A stretch of 64,000 nucleotides of DNA from Acinetobacter halotolerans (GTDB lineage Bacteria > Pseudomonadota > Gammaproteobacteria > Pseudomonadales > Moraxellaceae), in NCBI RefSeq assembly GCF_004208515.1, contig NZ_SGIM01000013.1, forward strand, positions 20,829 through 84,828. Reading direction: 5' to 3'. Position numbers and translations under genes: made by a program. Below the pieces are notes generated by a model. The model did no database searches, had not been told where the DNA came from, and was given only the letters and a program-made list of their open reading frames with translations. Shown piece by piece: positions 1 to 8,828 of the stretch (the stretch's first letter is position 1; the number at the start of each line of letters is the position of its first letter).

Positions 1-1133
1 CCCGCCGTTTGCAATATCATTTAACCAAGATTGAAAAGCGTTTACATATCTTGGCAGGTCTTTTGATCGCCTATCTAGATATCGATACGGTGATTCGTAT
101 TATTCGTGAAGAAGACAAACCGAAACCTGTGCTGATGCAGCATTTTGGTATTGATGAAATTCAAGCTGAAGCAATTTTAGAATTGAAACTTCGCCATTTG
201 GCCAAGCTTGAAGAAATGGAAATTCGCCGTGAGCAAGAAGAGTTAGAAGCGAAAGCGGCAATTCTTCGCGAACAACTCGAAAATCCTGAATCACTGAAAA
301 GTTTAATTATCAATGAACTGAAAGAAGATGCGAAAAAGTTTGGTGATGATCGCCGTTCACCACTCGTGGTACGAGCAGATGCGGTTCAAATTAAAGAGCA
401 AGATTTGCTGCCGGCTGAAACGGTAACTGTTGTTTTATCGGAAGCGGGTTGGGTGCGTGCAGCCAAGGGCGGTGATGTAGATGCCGCAAATCTAAATTTC
501 CGTGCAGGTGATCAATATTTAAGTCATGCAGTGGGTAAAACCAATCAACGGGTTTATTTCTTGGATAAAACAGGGCGGAGTTATGCTTTACCAATCAGCA
601 GCTTGCCTTCAGCCAGAGGTTTAGGTGAGCCCCTGAGTTCAAAACTTGCGCCAGCAAGTGGGGTGTCCTTTCTCCAAGTTTTAGTTGAAGATGATAGCAA
701 AGAGTTATTGGTTACCAGTTCAAATGGCTATGGTTTTAAAACCAAAGCAGGTCAATTAGATACCAATGCCAAAGCGGGGAAAACCTTTTTAACCGTTGGG
801 GATAAAGCCACTGCATTACCGTTGCTCCCAATTCAACAGTCCACTCATGTTGCAATACTAAGTTCAGCAGGACGATTACTTATTATTGATTTGGCTGAAC
901 TCCCTATCCTAAATAAAGGTAAAGGTAACAAGTTGATACAACTTGAGGAGAAAGAACAAATTTTATCCATGACAACCTTGACGTTAGATGAAATAATCCA
1001 AGTCGCTGCAGGACAACAGCATTTAAAACTGAAAGGGGATGATCTCCAAAAATATATAGGAAAAAGAGCAACAAAGGGGCAACTTTTACCACGGGGATAT
1101 CAAAAAGCAAATAGACTCCTCGTTCAGAGATAA
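1..1133 (+). CDS. parC: DNA topoisomerase IV subunit A, C-terminal half (partial)
   Basis: ParC is the DNA breakage and rejoining subunit of topoisomerase IV, which separates daughter chromosomes. The gene is cut by the window edge: the reading frame is open from base 3 with RRLQYHL and has no start here, so the active-site tyrosine and the quinolone-resistance region lie outside. What is visible is the end of the coiled-coil arm (ELKLRHLAKLEEMEIR) and the C-terminal beta-pinwheel with its repeated strand motifs (GWVRAAKG, GRSYALPISSLPSARG, GYGFKTKAGQLDTNAKAGK). The GyrA-type acidic tail is absent, which favours ParC. No T-run terminator is evident before the next gene, 157 bases on. Confidence 0.95.
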   Translation, partial: RRLQYHLTKIEKRLHILAGLLIAYLDIDTVIRIIREEDKPKPVLMQHFGIDEIQAEAILELKLRHLAKLEEMEIRREQEELEAKAAILREQLENPESLKSLIINELKEDAKKFGDDRRSPLVVRADAVQIKEQDLLPAETVTVVLSEAGWVRAAKGGDVDAANLNFRAGDQYLSHAVGKTNQRVYFLDKTGRSYALPISSLPSARGLGEPLSSKLAPASGVSFLQVLVEDDSKELLVTSSNGYGFKTKAGQLDTNAKAGKTFLTVGDKATALPLLPIQQSTHVAILSSAGRLLIIDLAELPILNKGKGNKLIQLEEKEQILSMTTLTLDEIIQVAAGQQHLKLKGDDLQKYIGKRATKGQLLPRGYQKANRLLVQR

Positions 1134-1290
1134 GGCTGGTATTCTGTGATACAAATACGTTATATATGATGACGTATTCATATTATTTGGATAGGTCTAC
1201 AGGGCAATTCAAGAACTTAATAAAAATGTTTTGCCATGGAAAGTAACGTTGTTACATTTTTAAGGATTACCACTCGGAGATAATGGCATT

Positions 1291-2970
1291 ATGGAAAAGA
1301 TTTGGTTTGCTGAATACCAAAAGACAGGAATCCCAGAAACAGTTGCACTGCCTGCTGAAAACACTTCACTTGTTGATATTTTTGAACGCAATTTCCAAAA
1401 ATTCGGATCACGTGATGCCTTTATCTTTATGGATAAGGTTTTAACGTTTAATGAGTTAGAAGTTGCGAGTCGTAAATTTGCAGCTTATTTACAAAGTTTA
1501 GGTTTGGCAAAGGGAACACGTGTGGCGGTAATGATGCCGAACGTTTTCCAATACCCAGTGGTGGCATTAGGTGTATTCCGTGCTGGTTTGGTTCTTGTCA
1601 ACGTAAACCCACTCTATACAGCACGTGAGTTAGAGCATCAACTCAATGACTCTGGTTCAGAAGTGTTGGTCATTATTGAAAACTTTGCCAGTGTATATCA
1701 AAGCATTATTGGTAAAACTCCTGTTAAGCACGTCGTTGTTGCGACTGTTGGGGATATGCTGGGAACGCTGAAAGGAACATTGGTCAACTTTGTTTTACGT
1801 AAAGTGCGTAAACAAATTCCAGCTTGGGATATTCCGGGTTATACCAAATTTAATACTGCATTAAACAAAGAAAATCCAAGTAACTATAAACGTCCAAGCT
1901 TAACTTTAAGTGATACAGCTGTCCTTCAGTATACGGGTGGTACGACAGGTGTTTCTAAAGGTGCTGAGCTGACGCATCGCAATTTAGTATCAAACCTTTT
2001 ACAGTGTGATGCTATTTTCTCAAGTAAGTTTGGCGATGCTGACGGTGCAAAAGATGATCGTATCGTTTGTGCATTACCGCTTTACCATATCTTTGCATTT
2101 ATGGTTTGTGCGATGTACGGCATGTACAAAGGTCAAGCGAATATTTTGATTCCTAATCCACGTGACTTACCTGCGGTGATTGGTGAATTACGTAAATACC
2201 AACCTTCATTCTTCCCTGCAGTAAACACCTTGTTTAATGCGCTAGTGAACAACGAAGAGTTTAAACAGCTCGATCATAGTAAACTTAAGATGGCGATGGG
2301 CGGTGGTATGGCTGTATTACCATCTACAGCTGAAGCTTGGAAGAAAGTAACAGGTACAATTATTATCGAAGGTTATGGTTTATCAGAAACCTCTCCAGTA
2401 GCAACAGCAAATCCACCAGCAACCACTGAATTTAGTGGCACGATTGGTGTCCCATTGCCATTAACTGAAGTTGCGATTTTGGATGATGACGGGAAAGAAG
2501 TTGCTCAAGGTGAGCAAGGTGAAATCTCAATCCGTGGCCCTCAAGTGATGAAAGGCTACTGGAATCGTCCAGATGAGACAGATAAAGTAATGACCGCTGA
2601 TGGATTCTTCCGTACAGGTGATATCGGTATCATGGATACCCGTGGTTACTTCAAAATTGTTGATCGTAAGAAAGACATGATCTTGGTATCTGGCTTTAAT
2701 GTTTACCCAAGTGAAATTGAAGAAGTCATTGCACAACATCCAAAAGTATTGGAAGTTGCTGCGATCGGTGTTCCTGATGAAAAATCAGGTGAAGTGCCTA
2801 AATTATTCATCGTGAAGAAAGATGCTTCATTAACGACTGAAGAAATCATTGCATATGCGAAAGAAAATTTAACAGGCTATAAATGCCCACGTTATGTTGA
2901 GTTTATCGATGAGTTGCCAAAATCTAACGTAGGTAAAATCTTACGTAAAGATTTACGTAAACCAGCTTAA
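1291..2970 (+). CDS. fadD: Long-chain fatty acid--CoA ligase
   Basis: 559-residue acyl-CoA synthetase of the AMP-forming (ANL) superfamily, which activates long-chain fatty acids to acyl-CoA for beta-oxidation at the inner membrane. The P-loop-like signature YTGGTTGVSKGAE lies near residue 213, the adenylate-binding GYGLSETSP near 361, the FRTGDIG hinge region near 440, and the catalytic lysine in SNVGKILRKDL near the C-terminus. Length matches E. coli FadD (561). A GGAG lies 11 bases ahead of the ATG. It stands as a single transcription unit closed by a bidirectional hairpin. The specificity for long chains is inferred from overall similarity and not from a specific residue. Confidence 0.93.
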   Translation: MEKIWFAEYQKTGIPETVALPAENTSLVDIFERNFQKFGSRDAFIFMDKVLTFNELEVASRKFAAYLQSLGLAKGTRVAVMMPNVFQYPVVALGVFRAGLVLVNVNPLYTARELEHQLNDSGSEVLVIIENFASVYQSIIGKTPVKHVVVATVGDMLGTLKGTLVNFVLRKVRKQIPAWDIPGYTKFNTALNKENPSNYKRPSLTLSDTAVLQYTGGTTGVSKGAELTHRNLVSNLLQCDAIFSSKFGDADGAKDDRIVCALPLYHIFAFMVCAMYGMYKGQANILIPNPRDLPAVIGELRKYQPSFFPAVNTLFNALVNNEEFKQLDHSKLKMAMGGGMAVLPSTAEAWKKVTGTIIIEGYGLSETSPVATANPPATTEFSGTIGVPLPLTEVAILDDDGKEVAQGEQGEISIRGPQVMKGYWNRPDETDKVMTADGFFRTGDIGIMDTRGYFKIVDRKKDMILVSGFNVYPSEIEEVIAQHPKVLEVAAIGVPDEKSGEVPKLFIVKKDASLTTEEIIAYAKENLTGYKCPRYVEFIDELPKSNVGKILRKDLRKPA

Positions 2971-3008
2971 AAGTTTTTTCTAGCCTCTTTTTTTAAAGAG
3001 AGCTACAT

Positions 3009-3036
3009 AAAAAATGCCGCAAGTGCGGCATTTTTT
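3009..3036. terminator. Bidirectional intrinsic terminator after fadD
   Basis: A perfect stem ATGCCGCA/TGCGGCAT with a two-base loop is flanked by A6 on the left and T6 on the right. It can therefore end fadD on the plus strand and the convergent membrane-protein gene on the minus strand. Confidence 0.9.
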
Positions 3037-3062
3037 ATGACTATCGATTGTTGTTGTGCTGA

Positions 3063-3449
3063 CTAGGCAGATTTTTTCATAAACCAGCGATCAATATAGC
3101 GTCGACTGATACCTGCAATCCCCACGAAAATGATCATGGTAATGAGTTGGAAACGTAAACGCGTTGGGTCGATGCCGTTAAAGCTAAAATAATTATCAGC
3201 AAAGACATATAGTGTAGTGATGATCAACCAGTGCCAGAGAGTGAAACGCTTAATCCCAACCGCATAAAAGGCAATGGTCAAAATAACAAAGGTTCCTAAG
3301 GTCGATTGCCAGTTTAAGTTGGCACAGATCACGCTAAGTAAAAAAGCAACAATCGGATATACAATTTTTAAAACCCGATCAACCTTAAGTTGGTTTTGGC
3401 GTTGTTGATCAAGGATATCAAACATTTCTTTTTGATCTTGCTGTTGCAT
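3063..3449 (-). CDS. Small inner-membrane protein, unknown function
   Basis: 128 residues with a charged, glutamine-rich N-terminus (about 25 residues) followed by four hydrophobic stretches (IVYPIVAFLLSVICANL, TFVILTIAFYAVGI, WHWLIITTLYVFA, ITMIIFVGIAGI) and a basic tail. I do not recognise a family. The topology suggests a four-helix membrane protein with the N-terminus in the cytoplasm. It is transcribed alone, convergent with fadD and divergent from the MAPEG gene. No catalytic motif is visible. Confidence 0.75.
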   Translation of the reverse strand: MQQQDQKEMFDILDQQRQNQLKVDRVLKIVYPIVAFLLSVICANLNWQSTLGTFVILTIAFYAVGIKRFTLWHWLIITTLYVFADNYFSFNGIDPTRLRFQLITMIIFVGIAGISRRYIDRWFMKKSA

Positions 3450-3615
3450 AAATCGACCCTAAAACAATATAAAAACATAGCAAAGTCATTTGATCTAACT
3501 TTCTAGTGGCTCAAATGTACAAAAAGAAATGTAAGTTGAACAAGTACAAATGAAAGTTTCATAAATCATAAGTTATGATAGCATGATCAGAAGAACTTCA
3601 AATGATGGATGTCAG

Positions 3616-4014
3616 ATGCACGGTATTAGCGGCATTATATTGATTATTATCGTCGCATGTTTATTGCCTTATGTTTTTACTTTGATTGCGAAATCAAAAG
3701 GTGGTTTTCAAGCAAAAGACAATCACAATCCTCGTGAATTTTTGGCTAGAACCACAGGATTGTCTGCACGAGCAAATGCTGTACAGCAGAATAGTTTCGA
3801 GAGTTTACCTTTATTTATTGCTGCAATTTTAATGGCGGAATATATGGTGATTCCTGAGCGATTTATCCTGACATTGGGCTGGGCATATATTGTTTTCCGC
3901 GTCATTTATGGAATTTGTTATTTAGCCAATCTTGCAACTTTACGCTCAATTATTTGGTTTTTTTCCTTACTTTGCCCAATCTTTTTGTTTGTGATCACCA
4001 TTAAAATGACTTAA
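3616..4014 (+). CDS. MAPEG family membrane protein
   Basis: A 132-residue protein with four predicted transmembrane helices and the HNPREF motif near the end of the first loop, typical of bacterial MAPEG (membrane-associated eicosanoid and glutathione metabolism) proteins of the YecN/MAPEG type. The chosen start, at MHGISGIIL, puts the first helix directly at the N-terminus as in the family. An in-frame ATG at 3583 would add 11 non-conserved residues. Substrates of bacterial MAPEG proteins are mostly unknown, so no reaction is assigned. A hairpin terminator is not evident; ppa follows 119 bases later with its own promoter region. Confidence 0.8.
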   Translation: MHGISGIILIIIVACLLPYVFTLIAKSKGGFQAKDNHNPREFLARTTGLSARANAVQQNSFESLPLFIAAILMAEYMVIPERFILTLGWAYIVFRVIYGICYLANLATLRSIIWFFSLLCPIFLFVITIKMT

Positions 4015-4133
4015 ACCAAGTTGCTCATAAAAATTCATGACGCCTAATACTAATATACAGCATCATTTTGACTGTATTCACGTTATAATCTGACCGATTT
4101 TTTATATTTAATTTCACATACACGAGTGTTGAT

Positions 4134-4661
4134 ATGAGTTATAGCAATATTCCTGCGGGTAAAGACGCGCCAAATGACATCTATGTCATCATTGAAATTC
4201 CTGCAAATGCAGCGCCAATCAAATACGAAGTCGATAAAGATTCAGATGCGTTATTTGTAGACCGTTTCATGGGTACAGCAATGTTTTACCCTGCAAACTA
4301 TGGTTATGTACCAAACACCCTATCTGAAGATGGCGATCCTTTAGACGTACTTGTTGTGACGCCTTATCCAGTTGCAGCGGGTTCAGTAATTCGTTGTCGT
4401 CCAGTGGGTAAATTAAATATGGAAGATGATGGTGGTATCGACGCGAAACTGATCGCAGTTCCACATGAAAAATTATCTCCATTGTACAAAGATGTTCAAG
4501 AATATACAGATCTTCCACAATTGTTGATCAGCCAAATTGAACATTTCTTCCTACACTACAAAGATTTAGAGCCTGGTAAGTGGGTGAAGTTGAATGGTTG
4601 GGAAAGTTCTGAAGTTGCTAAAGCAGAAATCATTAAATCAATCGAAGCTGCTCAAAAGTAA
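4134..4661 (+). CDS. ppa: Inorganic pyrophosphatase
   Basis: 175-residue soluble family I pyrophosphatase, which hydrolyses pyrophosphate to two phosphates and so pulls biosynthetic reactions forward. The metal-binding signature DGDPLDVLV lies near residues 65-73, and further active-site segments are NYGYVPNT and [14 protein letters not shown]. Length equals E. coli Ppa (176). TATAAT at 4084-4089 is a likely -10 box. The gene is monocistronic and closed by a strong hairpin. Confidence 0.95.
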   Translation: MSYSNIPAGKDAPNDIYVIIEIPANAAPIKYEVDKDSDALFVDRFMGTAMFYPANYGYVPNTLSEDGDPLDVLVVTPYPVAAGSVIRCRPVGKLNMEDDGGIDAKLIAVPHEKLSPLYKDVQEYTDLPQLLISQIEHFFLHYKDLEPGKWVKLNGWESSEVAKAEIIKSIEAAQK

Positions 4662-4710
4662 GTTTAAAGGATTAAATCAAATTTTCTAATTTTGAAAATT
4701 TGGTTTTAAA

Positions 4711-4743
4711 AAAAACCTCCATTCAGTTGAATGGAGGTTTTTT
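4711..4743. terminator. Bidirectional terminator between ppa and oprD-type porin
   Basis: Stem CCTCCATTCA/TGAATGGAGG with a GT loop, flanked by an A-run on the left and T6 on the right. It can serve ppa (plus) and the porin gene (minus). Confidence 0.9.
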
Positions 4744-4765
4744 ATAGCGAGTTAATAACTGTGAA

Positions 4766-6040
4766 TCAGAAGAATTTCACAGGAATATCAAGCCAAAGAC
4801 GCCATTCGTTGGTGTCGCCGATATAAGCATTGGTTTGATATTCATCACTTGCACGGTAATACGAGTGACGTACACGTAAGCTTGCATCTTTAGCAAAACC
4901 TGATTGAACGGTGTATTTTACTTGGTTAAAGAATTCACGTTCTTGAGCATTATCAGTTAGATTTTTAACTTTAATATCCCAACCATAAACAAATGCTGTT
5001 GTCCAAGATAAACCAGGAACACCGTAACCACCAAAGTCTACATTGTATTGTAATTGAGCTGATTTTTCGCTATTACCAATGAAGTCTGAAAGGTAAGAAT
5101 TTGGTAAATAGATACTTTGAGCACCGTCAGCATTTTCACCATAGTCATAACCAGTATTACCATTGTTTTGTTGGTAAGCCAGCATCACGCTATGTGGACC
5201 TGTATTATAGGTCGTAGAAAGTGCCCAAATGGTGTTTTTACGATTAGATAAATCATTGGTCGTACTTGAATACGTACTTGCTTTTTCATCCCACTTGGTG
5301 TGATAAGCGCTTAAATCGTAAGTCAAGCCGCTATCTTGGTTTAATGGTTGCTTGTAGTTTGCATTAATATAATGGCGATCTAACTTATCTTTGCTATCTA
5401 AGCCGAAATACGAAGTCGTTAGATGATCATCGAATTTATATTTTGCACCCCAAACAACGGCACGATCAAGATGTCTGCCATCGCTATTGATCTGATCAGA
5501 GTATTGGTCTTTCGTGAATTTACCAGCTGTTAATTCTAGACCATCAATTTCACGACTTGTTGCTAATACACCTTCAAAATATTCAGGGACTAAACGTGCT
5601 GTATTACTCGCCAATACTGGAATATCTAAGATATGAGTACCATAAGAAACGGTCGTGTTTGAGTAGCGTGCTTTTACATAACCGCCACCACGTGCCCAAT
5701 GGTCATATGCTGAACCGTCTGGGTGCTTAGGGATCATGCCATTACCCGCATTATTGTTCGAGCCTAATTTAAAAGACGCATCACCAATAATACCAGCACC
5801 GAAGCCTACAATACCTTGAGTAAAGCCAGAGTCTAGCTTAACCATCGCAGTTTGAGCGTAAGAGCTAGTGTCTTCGACACCATTTTTCTTATCACGATTT
5901 AAATAACCCGTGCGGAATAAAACATTTCCGTTTGCATCTTCAACAAATCCTTTTGCTTCGCTTTGTTCGCTTGCATATGTTGAAGTGATTAGTGCGGCAT
6001 TAATCAATACCGCTAATGTAAGTTTCTGTGCCTTTGGCAT
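4766..6040 (-). CDS. OprD family outer-membrane porin
   Basis: 424-residue precursor with a Sec signal peptide of about 23 residues (cleavage after TSTYA) and then alternating short amphipathic strands ending in a phenylalanine (DIPVKFF), the usual BAM recognition signal. The N-terminal GFVEDANGNVLFRTGYLNRD segment and the WARGGGYVKARYSNT loop match the OprD/OccD-OccK family of substrate-selective porins for amino acids and aromatic acids. Many Acinetobacter strains carry such a porin beside ppa. The substrate cannot be told from sequence. It is monocistronic, with a long AT-rich region upstream. Confidence 0.9.
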   Translation of the reverse strand: MPKAQKLTLAVLINAALITSTYASEQSEAKGFVEDANGNVLFRTGYLNRDKKNGVEDTSSYAQTAMVKLDSGFTQGIVGFGAGIIGDASFKLGSNNNAGNGMIPKHPDGSAYDHWARGGGYVKARYSNTTVSYGTHILDIPVLASNTARLVPEYFEGVLATSREIDGLELTAGKFTKDQYSDQINSDGRHLDRAVVWGAKYKFDDHLTTSYFGLDSKDKLDRHYINANYKQPLNQDSGLTYDLSAYHTKWDEKASTYSSTTNDLSNRKNTIWALSTTYNTGPHSVMLAYQQNNGNTGYDYGENADGAQSIYLPNSYLSDFIGNSEKSAQLQYNVDFGGYGVPGLSWTTAFVYGWDIKVKNLTDNAQEREFFNQVKYTVQSGFAKDASLRVRHSYYRASDEYQTNAYIGDTNEWRLWLDIPVKFF

Positions 6041-6696
6041 AGCCTAGCCTCATAATAAAATTGGGAAAGAAACTGCAAATTTTGAACAATTGTATAAGTT
6101 ATACATAAAAAAGATAGATTTTTATTAAAAATTTTTCATTAATTTTTCATAAAAAGTTTATACAATTTTATGATTTGTTTCTCGTTTAAAAATTAAACAT
6201 AATAAATTTAAGTATATAATATATATGATTAAATATATTTATAAGGGTTGTAATTTTTTCTTGTTATTTCTATATAAGTTGTGTTTAAAAAGTGTGATTA
6301 AGACATATAAATTCTGTTTAAATTTAATGAGTTATTTATTGATTGGTTAAAAATATAGCAGTTTGGTTTGCAAAAAATTACATCCCGACGAATGGCAATC
6401 TGACAACGACGAAAAAGGAACACTTTATTCAGATTATTTTAAGGTACTTCAGATGCACTTTTATTGAGCACGAATTAAATTACATACGTATAACTGATGT
6501 TTCCAATGTTTAGACAATTTATATTGCTAAAAAATGCGTCTTTTTTGTGCAATAAATAAACTGGATATTTATTGTGCTTCTTAATAGATCAAAAAAATAA
6601 GTAAAAAATGGGCTGAGTTCCACTGAAACGCATCTAATGAATGCTAAAGGCACTTTTATGGAACAAGAGCACTTATTCTATAAGGATGTTTTAAAG
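6041..6696. other. AT-rich non-coding region upstream of two divergent porin genes
   Basis: About 650 bases separate the oprD-type gene (minus) and the first TorF gene (plus). The stretch 6100-6360 is very AT-rich, with many T- and A-runs, and looks like a curved or H-NS-bound promoter region. Two sites loosely resembling NtrC half-palindromes sit at 6454-6470 and 6649-6665. No credible coding frame was found. Confidence 0.6.
6454..6470. promoter_or_regulatory. Possible NtrC-like enhancer site
   Basis: TGCACTTTTATTGAGCA matches the NtrC consensus TGCACC-N5-GGTGCA at 9 of 12 defined positions. A weaker version (8 of 12, same TTTAT spacer) lies at 6649-6665. Both are upstream of a sigma-54 promoter, as an enhancer would be. 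The match is imperfect and the assignment is tentative. Confidence 0.35.
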
Positions 6697-6713
6697 TTGG
6701 CACAGCATTTGCT
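6697..6713 (+). promoter_or_regulatory. Sigma-54 promoter of first TorF porin gene
   Basis: TTGGCACAGCATTTGCT fits the RpoN consensus TGGCAC-N5-TTGCW exactly, with the invariant GG (6699-6700) and GC (6711-6712) ten bases apart. The predicted transcript start near 6724 leaves a leader of about 53 bases before the ATG. Confidence 0.85.
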
Positions 6714-6776
6714 ATCTATTCCGTGATGCAATTTAAAACATAAATCAGTCGAATATCCATCATGGGGGAGATCAAT

Positions 6777-7550
6777 ATGATGAAATTTGCATGTAAGGCA
6801 CTTGCGCTTAGTATGATTGCTGGACTTTCAACAGTGAGTTTCGCTGCAGAAGATAATGCACTTGCGAAAAGTGGGTTAAGCTTTTCAGGAAGTGCTGCAT
6901 TGACAACCGATTATCGTTTCCGTGGTATGACTCAAACGGAAAGTGATCCTGCGATTCAAGGTGGGTTTCAATTAGACCATGAGTCTGGTGTTTATGCTGG
7001 TGTGTGGGCTTCTAATGTTCATTTTGGTTCAGATGATCCAACGCATTTAGAGCTTGATCCATATATTGGTTATGCGACAGAGTTACCATTTGTTGGTAAA
7101 CCAACTTTAGATGTAGGTTTATGGTATTACGGTTATCCAAGTTCATCTGACTTGAATTGGTTAGAAATCTACGCGAAGCTTGGTTTTGACAATGCAATTG
7201 TGACTGGCGATAACATCTTAGCTGCTATTAATTATAGCAACGATGTCGTTGGCTCAGATGAAGATGGTTGGTATCTAAACCTTGCTTATAGTGTTCCTTT
7301 TGCTGACACTGGTTTTGGCGGTGTGGCAAGTGTCGGCTATACCAAGGTTGATATTGATGATGCTTTCGGTGAGAAGGATACTAAAGATAACTACGTCGAC
7401 TGGAAAGTTGGCGTGACTTATGATGTCAAGTCTATTGAAGGTTTTAGTGCGGAATTGGCTGCGATTGGTACTAATATTGATGCACAAACTCAACCATACA
7501 AACGTGGTGTGAAAACTGGTGCAGTCTTTACGCTAACCAAAAGCTTCTAA
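6777..7550 (+). CDS. TorF family putative outer-membrane porin, copy 1
   Basis: 257-residue precursor with a signal peptide ending near STVSFA, followed by a beta-strand-rich body that starts with the family block SGSAALTTDYRFRGMTQT and ends in the aromatic residue KSF. This is the TIGR02001-type porin family. An ATG at 6762 exists, but GGGGGAG at 6763-6769 is clearly the ribosome site, so translation should start at 6777 or 6780. The gene has a consensus sigma-54 promoter and is followed by a paralogue with a nearly identical promoter, leader and first residues. With glnK-amtB close by, a role in outer-membrane entry of a nitrogen compound is plausible but inferred only. Confidence 0.88.
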   Translation: MMKFACKALALSMIAGLSTVSFAAEDNALAKSGLSFSGSAALTTDYRFRGMTQTESDPAIQGGFQLDHESGVYAGVWASNVHFGSDDPTHLELDPYIGYATELPFVGKPTLDVGLWYYGYPSSSDLNWLEIYAKLGFDNAIVTGDNILAAINYSNDVVGSDEDGWYLNLAYSVPFADTGFGGVASVGYTKVDIDDAFGEKDTKDNYVDWKVGVTYDVKSIEGFSAELAAIGTNIDAQTQPYKRGVKTGAVFTLTKSF

Positions 7551-7564
7551 GCTATTGTTTCTCT

Positions 7565-7592
7565 AAAGCAGAGCATTTGCTCTGCTTTTTTT
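7565..7592 (+). terminator. Terminator after first TorF gene
   Basis: Stem AAGCAGAGC/GCTCTGCTT with an ATTT loop followed by seven T. It separates the two porin genes into independent units. Confidence 0.9.
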
Positions 7593-7914
7593 ATACCTAT
7601 ATTTTCCCATGGAAAAACATTCTTTCTGATGAATATCATTTTTTATTTAACTGAGAAGCAACGTAAATGCATTATGAGCGAGATCATCACTGTATTTTTA
7701 AATAATGATTGAGTTGAATAAGGGGGGTAAAGTTACTTGCATTTTCATAGTTACTTTTTGAGTGCGCCATAACGATCAGGACTGCTTTGGTTTAGATGCA
7801 CTATTTGCTTCTCCTTTAATTTAAAACTAGAAATAAAACCCAATCTTGATTTTGGTTTAATGTTAAATCATTGTTATTTATTGTATTTATTATATTTTCT
7901 TAAGTGCTCTAAGC
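7593..7914. other. Non-coding interval between the two TorF genes
   Basis: About 320 bases with no credible frame. AGATGCACT at 7794-7802 repeats a string found upstream of the first copy (6451-6459) and may mark an activator half-site. The rest is AT-rich with no hairpin. Confidence 0.4.
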
Positions 7915-7931
7915 TTGGCATAGCATTTGCA
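7915..7931 (+). promoter_or_regulatory. Sigma-54 promoter of second TorF porin gene
   Basis: TTGGCATAGCATTTGCA has GG (7917-7918) and GC (7929-7930) exactly ten bases apart and differs from the first copy at two positions. The predicted start near 7942 begins a leader that shares GTGATGCAATTTAAAAC with the first gene. Confidence 0.85.
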
Positions 7932-7996
7932 AATTACCCCGTGATGCAATTTAAAACTTAAATCAATTGAATATCTAAATCATGGGGGAGATCAAT

Positions 7997-8785
7997 ATGA
8001 TGAAATTTGCATGCACAGCTGTTGCTTTAGGGGTAATTGCAACGGCATCAACTTTTACATTAGCGGAAGAATCGAAGCTTCCATTTCCGGGTGCAGTTTC
8101 AGGAAATATCAGTGTTGTATCCAGTTATAACTTACGCGGGATGACCAATTCACCTGAAAGTGATACACCTGCAATTCAGGGTGGACTTGATTATAGCCAT
8201 GACAGTGGATTTTATTTGGGTTACTGGTTTTCAACCCTGACTGCTGCTTATGCAGATTTTAATACTTCACCCACCTATATTCCAAAAGAGAAAAAGTCAT
8301 TCGAAAATGATTTCTATGCAGGATATAAAGGAAAAATCACCGATGACTTGGGTTATCAAATTGGAGGAACGATTTATTACTATTATCCGGGTTGGGAGTC
8401 TACGGGTTACGAAACGATTGTGGGCCTAAGTTATAAAGATTTCACAGTGACAGCTCAAACGCTTTTGAATAACGTGACTTTTGGTAATAAAGGTGACACC
8501 TACTTTTTGGCAACTTATGCACCCAAACTTGCAGGTGACTTTACAGGAAAAGTTCAAGTTGCAGCCTATTATTATGGCGATGATGATGAATATTTAGCCT
8601 ACCAAGCTAAAGCTGGGGATGTCACCAAAACCGACTTTGCTTTCCGTCATGCAACTTTAGGTGTATCACATCCGCTGGGCGAAACAGGTGCAACTTGGAA
8701 TTTAGATTATATTTTCGGTGGCTATACACGTGATGAAACTAAACAAAAGAATAAAGTAGTTCTGGGAGTGGGTTACGCTTTTTAA
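7997..8785 (+). CDS. TorF family putative outer-membrane porin, copy 2
   Basis: 262-residue precursor with a signal peptide (cleavage near TFTLA) and a TorF-like beaten pattern of beta strands. The opening block NISVVSSYNLRGMTN corresponds to TTDYRFRGMTQ in copy 1, and the protein ends GVGYAF. Identity to copy 1 is high in the promoter, leader, ribosome site and first residues (MMKFAC) but low in the barrel, so the pair is an old duplication whose control region stayed fixed while the pore diverged. GGGGGAG ahead of 7997 sets the start. It likely passes a different solute from copy 1; which one is unknown. Confidence 0.85.
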   Translation: MMKFACTAVALGVIATASTFTLAEESKLPFPGAVSGNISVVSSYNLRGMTNSPESDTPAIQGGLDYSHDSGFYLGYWFSTLTAAYADFNTSPTYIPKEKKSFENDFYAGYKGKITDDLGYQIGGTIYYYYPGWESTGYETIVGLSYKDFTVTAQTLLNNVTFGNKGDTYFLATYAPKLAGDFTGKVQVAAYYYGDDDEYLAYQAKAGDVTKTDFAFRHATLGVSHPLGETGATWNLDYIFGGYTRDETKQKNKVVLGVGYAF

Positions 8786-8799
8786 TCATAACAACAATC

Positions 8800-8828
8800 A
8801 AAAGCGACCATAAGGTCGCTTTTTTTTA
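8800..8828. terminator. Bidirectional terminator between TorF copy 2 and comM
   Basis: Stem AAGCGACC/GGTCGCTT with an ATAA loop and T8 on the plus side, A4 on the minus side. The last bases overlap the comM stop codon region. Confidence 0.85.

Noticed and set aside
6658..6726. 22-codon frame covering the first sigma-54 promoter
   Set aside because: It ends at the predicted transcript start and has no ribosome site; the promoter explains the sequence better.
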